A stretch of DNA of 8,512 nt from an uncultured Fidelibacterota bacterium. GTDB taxonomy: Bacteria; Marinisomatota; Marinisomatia; Marinisomatales; UBA1611. Under the pieces are notes generated by a model. That model was not told the DNA's origin, did no database searches, and saw only the letters and a program-made list of their open reading frames with translations. Below are positions 5,777 to 8,512 of the stretch, piece after piece. Where the stretch lies: assembly GCA_913045415.1 (NCBI GenBank), contig CAJWPW010000035.1:1-8512 (forward strand), read 5' to 3'. Position 1 is the first letter of the stretch; each line of letters begins with the position of its first letter. The translations under genes were made by a program, and so were the position numbers.

Positions 5777-6943
5777 ATGAATATTAGATCAGAGATTAAA
5801 GATATCGAAAAAAATATTATCGATTGGCGGCGGGATTTCCACCAATATCCCGAATTGGGATTTGACGAACATCGCACATCCAAAATTATTGGTGAAGCCC
5901 TGAAAGAAATGGGGCTTGCTCCGCAAATGAATGTTGGGAAGACTGGTGTTACTGCGGATCTAACCTTCGGTGAGGGTCCAACTATTGCACTGCGTGCAGA
6001 TATGGATGCACTGCCTATGCAGGAAACCAGTGGATTAGATTTCTCATCTAAACATGATGGCGTGATGCACGCCTGCGGGCATGATGGTCATATGGCTATG
6101 CTATTAGGAGCCGCTAAAGTACTCACTCAAAATGGAGATAGCTTCAATGGAACGGTTCGATTTATTTTTCAACCGGCGGAGGAAGGAGCAGGAGGCGCCA
6201 GATATATGATCGAAGACGGATGTTTAGATAGCGTTGATGAGATTTATGGTATTCATGTCTGGAATTATCAACCGGTTGGTGAAGTAGGTATTACCGATGG
6301 CCCGGTTCTGGCTGCCGCCGATATGTTTGAAATTAATATTAAAGGAATAGGTGGACATGGTGCAGCTCCACAGGGAACAATTGATGCTGTTGTAGTAGCA
6401 TCTCATTTGGTTCAGGCACTCCAGACCATTGTGAGTCGGAATACAAATCCTCTTGAAGGTACCGTTGTTACAATTGGTACGATCAATGGTGGGCACAATT
6501 TCAATATAATAGCAGATGAGGTAACTTTATCCGGGACAGCACGGGCTTACACAGAAGAAAATCGAAATTTTATTAAAACACGTATGACGGAAATAATAGA
6601 TGGTGTTGCCAAAACATTCGGAGCAGAAATATCCTTTGATTATGAAGATGGATATCCCCCAACCATCAATCATACAGACCCTGCAAATAAAGTATTGAAA
6701 GCAGCAGAAAGAGTGGTGGGTGAAAAAGCTGGAATGCCCTACTTATCCATGGGCGGGGAAGATTTTTCTTATTATTTACAAAAGATCCCGGGATGTTTTT
6801 TCTTTGTGGGGTCAGCCCCGAATGATCAAAAATTATTTGAAACACCCCATCATTGTTCTCATTTTACAATGGATGAAAGGGCGTTATTAGTTGGCCCTTC
6901 AATTTATTTGAACTTGGTAGATGATTTGCTTGGGATAAAGTAA
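5777..6943 (+). CDS. M20 family metallo-amidohydrolase (M20D subgroup)
   Basis: This 388-residue protein has the length and motifs of M20D amidohydrolases. These include hippurate hydrolase, IAA-amino acid hydrolase and N-acetyldiaminopimelate or N-acyl-amino-acid deacylases. In order they are the opener RRDFHQYPELGF (18-29), RADMDALP (73-80), HACGHDGH (98-105, with the C100/H102 metal ligands), QPAEEG (132-137, metal ligand and general base E135/E136), and IH (159-160). A final histidine lies in HHCSHF (358-363). The dimerisation (lid) domain lies at about 185-295, with GGHGAAP at 192-198. The enzyme hydrolyses an amide bond to release an amino acid and an acyl group; the exact substrate cannot be read from the sequence. 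No signal peptide is seen, so it is cytoplasmic. It lies 34 nt after rlmN on the same strand, with a shared transcript likely but probably no functional link. It is convergent with the gamma-glutamyltransferase gene. Confidence 0.9.
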   Translation: MNIRSEIKDIEKNIIDWRRDFHQYPELGFDEHRTSKIIGEALKEMGLAPQMNVGKTGVTADLTFGEGPTIALRADMDALPMQETSGLDFSSKHDGVMHACGHDGHMAMLLGAAKVLTQNGDSFNGTVRFIFQPAEEGAGGARYMIEDGCLDSVDEIYGIHVWNYQPVGEVGITDGPVLAAADMFEINIKGIGGHGAAPQGTIDAVVVASHLVQALQTIVSRNTNPLEGTVVTIGTINGGHNFNIIADEVTLSGTARAYTEENRNFIKTRMTEIIDGVAKTFGAEISFDYEDGYPPTINHTDPANKVLKAAERVVGEKAGMPYLSMGGEDFSYYLQKIPGCFFFVGSAPNDQKLFETPHHCSHFTMDERALLVGPSIYLNLVDDLLGIK

Positions 6944-6984
6944 ACCATTTTAATGGTATTGAATCTGGGTTTTAAATCAATACC
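6944..6984. terminator. Overlapping hairpins between convergent M20 and gamma-glutamyltransferase genes
   Basis: ACCATT (6944-6949) and AATGGT (6952-6957) form a short, nearly loopless 6-bp stem directly after the M20 stop codon. GGTATTGA (6955-6962) and TCAATACC (6977-6984) form a perfect 8-bp stem with a 14-nt loop, reaching into the last codons of the opposite gene. The two share bases 6955-6957 and so cannot both form. No strong T run follows in either direction, so a bidirectional terminator is plausible but not proved. Confidence 0.4.
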
Positions 6985-8512
6985 CAATTGCCGATGTTTC
7001 TCCACGGCTATCGCCTCCGCCATAAAATCCATCTTCGGTGATTAATATTCCATTCGCTTCACCGATATAACCCCATTTATAGGGAACCAAGGTATGTCCT
7101 TTGGCTTCTAGGTTTTGAACCACATCTCTGGATAATCCTCTGGGTTCTGTCATAATCACATCCGGTAACCACTGTGAATGGAAACGGGGTGATGTTACAG
7201 CTTCTTTAATATCCATACCATGAATCACCACATTCATAATCACCTGCATGGCGGTGGTAATGATAGTTGATCCACCGGGCGAGCCGATTACAATAAATGG
7301 TTTTCCATCCTTTAAAACTATAGTAGGTGTCATGGAACTTAACGGCCGTTTTCCTGGTTGGATGGCATTTGCTTCATTCCCAACCAGCCCAAAAGCATTC
7401 GGAATACCTGGCTTGGATGAAAAGTCATCCATTTCATTATTCAGGAAAAATCCAGCCCCTTTTACCAAATGCCCACCGCCGTAACTTAAATTAATGGTAG
7501 TGGTAACGCTTACAGCATTTCCCAAATGATCTACAATAGAATAATGAGTGGTTTCCCGACTTTCATACCCGGGTGCACCACTGGCAAAAACCGAAGAACT
7601 TGGTGTAGCCATTTCAAGTGAAATATCGTTTATCCGGGCATTTGCATATTCTTTGGATGTAAGCAAGTCTAAAGGCACATCCCAAAAATCAGAGTCCCCC
7701 ATATGTTCAGCTCGATCGGCATAAGCACGCCGTTCAATTTCAGTGAGTAAATGGATATAATCTGATGAATTCCAGCCCAGTGAATCCACGGGATAATTTT
7801 CCAGCATGTTCATCATATTAACGAGAAGGGCACCACCGGAGCTGGGAGGACCCATAGAAATAACTTCATGTCCTTTATAGGTCCCTGAAACGGGATCTCG
7901 ATAAACGGATAAATAATTTTTTAAATCATCAAATGAAATAAGTCCGTTCCCGCGGTTCATTTCTTCTACAATAAGCTCAGCCACAGGGCCTATATAAAAC
8001 CCATCCCGTCCATATTTAGAAATTCGTTTAAGGGTTTTAGCTAAATCCTTTTGAACTAATTTGTCACCTTTTTTCCATGGATTATTATCTTTGCGAATAA
8101 AGATTGCCGCCGCCGCATCATTGCTTTGAAATAGCTCCTCATAACCATTAAATCGCTGAGCTTCATAATGAGAGAGTTCAAATCCTTTTTCAGCTAACCG
8201 GATGGCGGGTGCAAGGGCTTGATGCAGTGTGATTTTTCCTGATCCATGGTCTTCTAAAGCACGAATCAATCCATCTACTGTTCCGGGGACACCACTCCCG
8301 GCCCGTGAGGAAAGAGACATTCCCGGAACCACATTTCCACTGTCATTTAAGAACAAATCACGATGGGCAGCAGCAGGTGCTTTTTCCCGGTAATCTAAAG
8401 TAAAAGTTTGTCCATCCGTCATGGCAGCAACCATGAATCCACCACCACCAATATTTCCATTGGATGAAGATGTAACAGCCAAAGCAAATCCTACCGCCAC
8501 GGCCGCATCAAC
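6977..8512 (-). CDS. ggt: Gamma-glutamyltransferase, 5' end outside window
   Basis: The frame is open from the window edge to a TGA at 6979-6977, giving 511 visible residues. The visible N-terminus VDAAVAVGFALAV is internal to the family, so the signal peptide and first residues lie beyond position 8512. The enzyme is an N-terminal nucleophile hydrolase that cleaves its own precursor. The new N-terminal threonine is the first T of ETTHYS, codon 7552-7550. It transfers or hydrolyses gamma-glutamyl groups from glutathione and related amides. Other active-site blocks are present: DYREKAP (the substrate-binding arginine), NNEMDDF, KRPLSSM, GSPGGS and the final GDSRGETSAIGY. The lid loop found in the E. 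coli enzyme is present as GIPNAFGLVGNEANA. All catalytic residues I can check are intact. Bacterial relatives are usually exported to the periplasm, where they supply glutamate, cysteine and glycine from glutathione; the signal peptide could not be checked here. The gene is convergent with the M20 gene, 33 nt apart. Confidence 0.94.
   Translation of the reverse strand, partial: VDAAVAVGFALAVTSSSNGNIGGGGFMVAAMTDGQTFTLDYREKAPAAAHRDLFLNDSGNVVPGMSLSSRAGSGVPGTVDGLIRALEDHGSGKITLHQALAPAIRLAEKGFELSHYEAQRFNGYEELFQSNDAAAAIFIRKDNNPWKKGDKLVQKDLAKTLKRISKYGRDGFYIGPVAELIVEEMNRGNGLISFDDLKNYLSVYRDPVSGTYKGHEVISMGPPSSGGALLVNMMNMLENYPVDSLGWNSSDYIHLLTEIERRAYADRAEHMGDSDFWDVPLDLLTSKEYANARINDISLEMATPSSSVFASGAPGYESRETTHYSIVDHLGNAVSVTTTINLSYGGGHLVKGAGFFLNNEMDDFSSKPGIPNAFGLVGNEANAIQPGKRPLSSMTPTIVLKDGKPFIVIGSPGGSTIITTAMQVIMNVVIHGMDIKEAVTSPRFHSQWLPDVIMTEPRGLSRDVVQNLEAKGHTLVPYKWGYIGEANGILITEDGFYGGGDSRGETSAIGY

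Noticed and set aside
6224..6496. Open frame on the minus strand inside the M20 gene
   Set aside because: It lies fully within a well-conserved gene and has no recognisable domain.
7248..7484. Open frame on the plus strand inside the gamma-glutamyltransferase gene
   Set aside because: It is antisense to conserved active-site coding sequence, whose codon constraints explain the lack of stops.
8498..8500. GTG as the start of gamma-glutamyltransferase
   Set aside because: The frame continues without a stop to the window edge, and the upstream residues VDAA match the conserved family block, so the true start is outside.
1..8512. CRISPR arrays, tRNA or rRNA genes, insertion sequences, phage or toxin-antitoxin genes
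   Set aside because: I saw no regularly spaced repeats, cloverleaf-like tRNA sequence, terminal inverted repeats or transposase motifs. All sizeable frames are explained by the listed genes.

Overview
The window is AT-rich bacterial chromosomal DNA, densely packed with eight protein genes, six of them with both ends inside the window and two cut off by its edges. Shine-Dalgarno sequences are weak or absent before most starts, lipoprotein sorting uses a standard lipobox, and the MoxR/DUF58 pair is of the kind common in the Fibrobacteres-Chlorobi-Bacteroidetes (FCB) lineages. My best guess is a marine FCB-group bacterium such as Ca. Marinimicrobia (SAR406) or a Bacteroidota relative. That is an inference from style, not a marker-gene placement.

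Layout. Positions 1-247 (minus) hold the N-terminal part of a calcineurin-like metallophosphoesterase. It is divergent from a PfkB-family (adenosine kinase-like) carbohydrate/nucleoside kinase at 404-1387 (plus). A TPR-repeat lipoprotein follows at 1508-2620 (plus), preceded by a stem-loop. It converges on a minus-strand pair, moxR AAA+ ATPase (3566-4561) followed by a DUF58 protein (2662-3564), with only 1 nt between them. Divergent from moxR is rlmN (4702-5742, plus), the radical-SAM 23S rRNA/tRNA adenine-C2 methyltransferase, followed after 34 nt by an M20-family amidohydrolase/peptidase (5777-6943, plus). The window ends with a gamma-glutamyltransferase gene (6977-8512, minus), convergent with the M20 gene and missing its 5' end.

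How the genes relate. Most are housekeeping or nutrient-handling functions with no single shared pathway. MoxR and DUF58 almost certainly act together, as a AAA+ ATPase with its von Willebrand-like client. The TPR lipoprotein and the Bat-type MoxR operon both point to the cell envelope, but they face each other rather than sharing an operon. The M20 amidohydrolase and the gamma-glutamyltransferase both release amino acids from amide-linked substrates and may serve peptide or amino-acid scavenging, again from opposite strands.

No intergenic stretch exceeds 300 bases. The gaps contain several hairpins: one between the convergent genes at 2621-2661, overlapping ones at 6944-6984, a minus-strand terminator-shaped hairpin in the moxR leader, and a stem-loop ahead of the TPR gene. 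I saw no tRNA, rRNA, CRISPR array, insertion sequence or phage gene, and no clear new defence or biosynthetic system. The most interesting features are regulatory structures, not genes.
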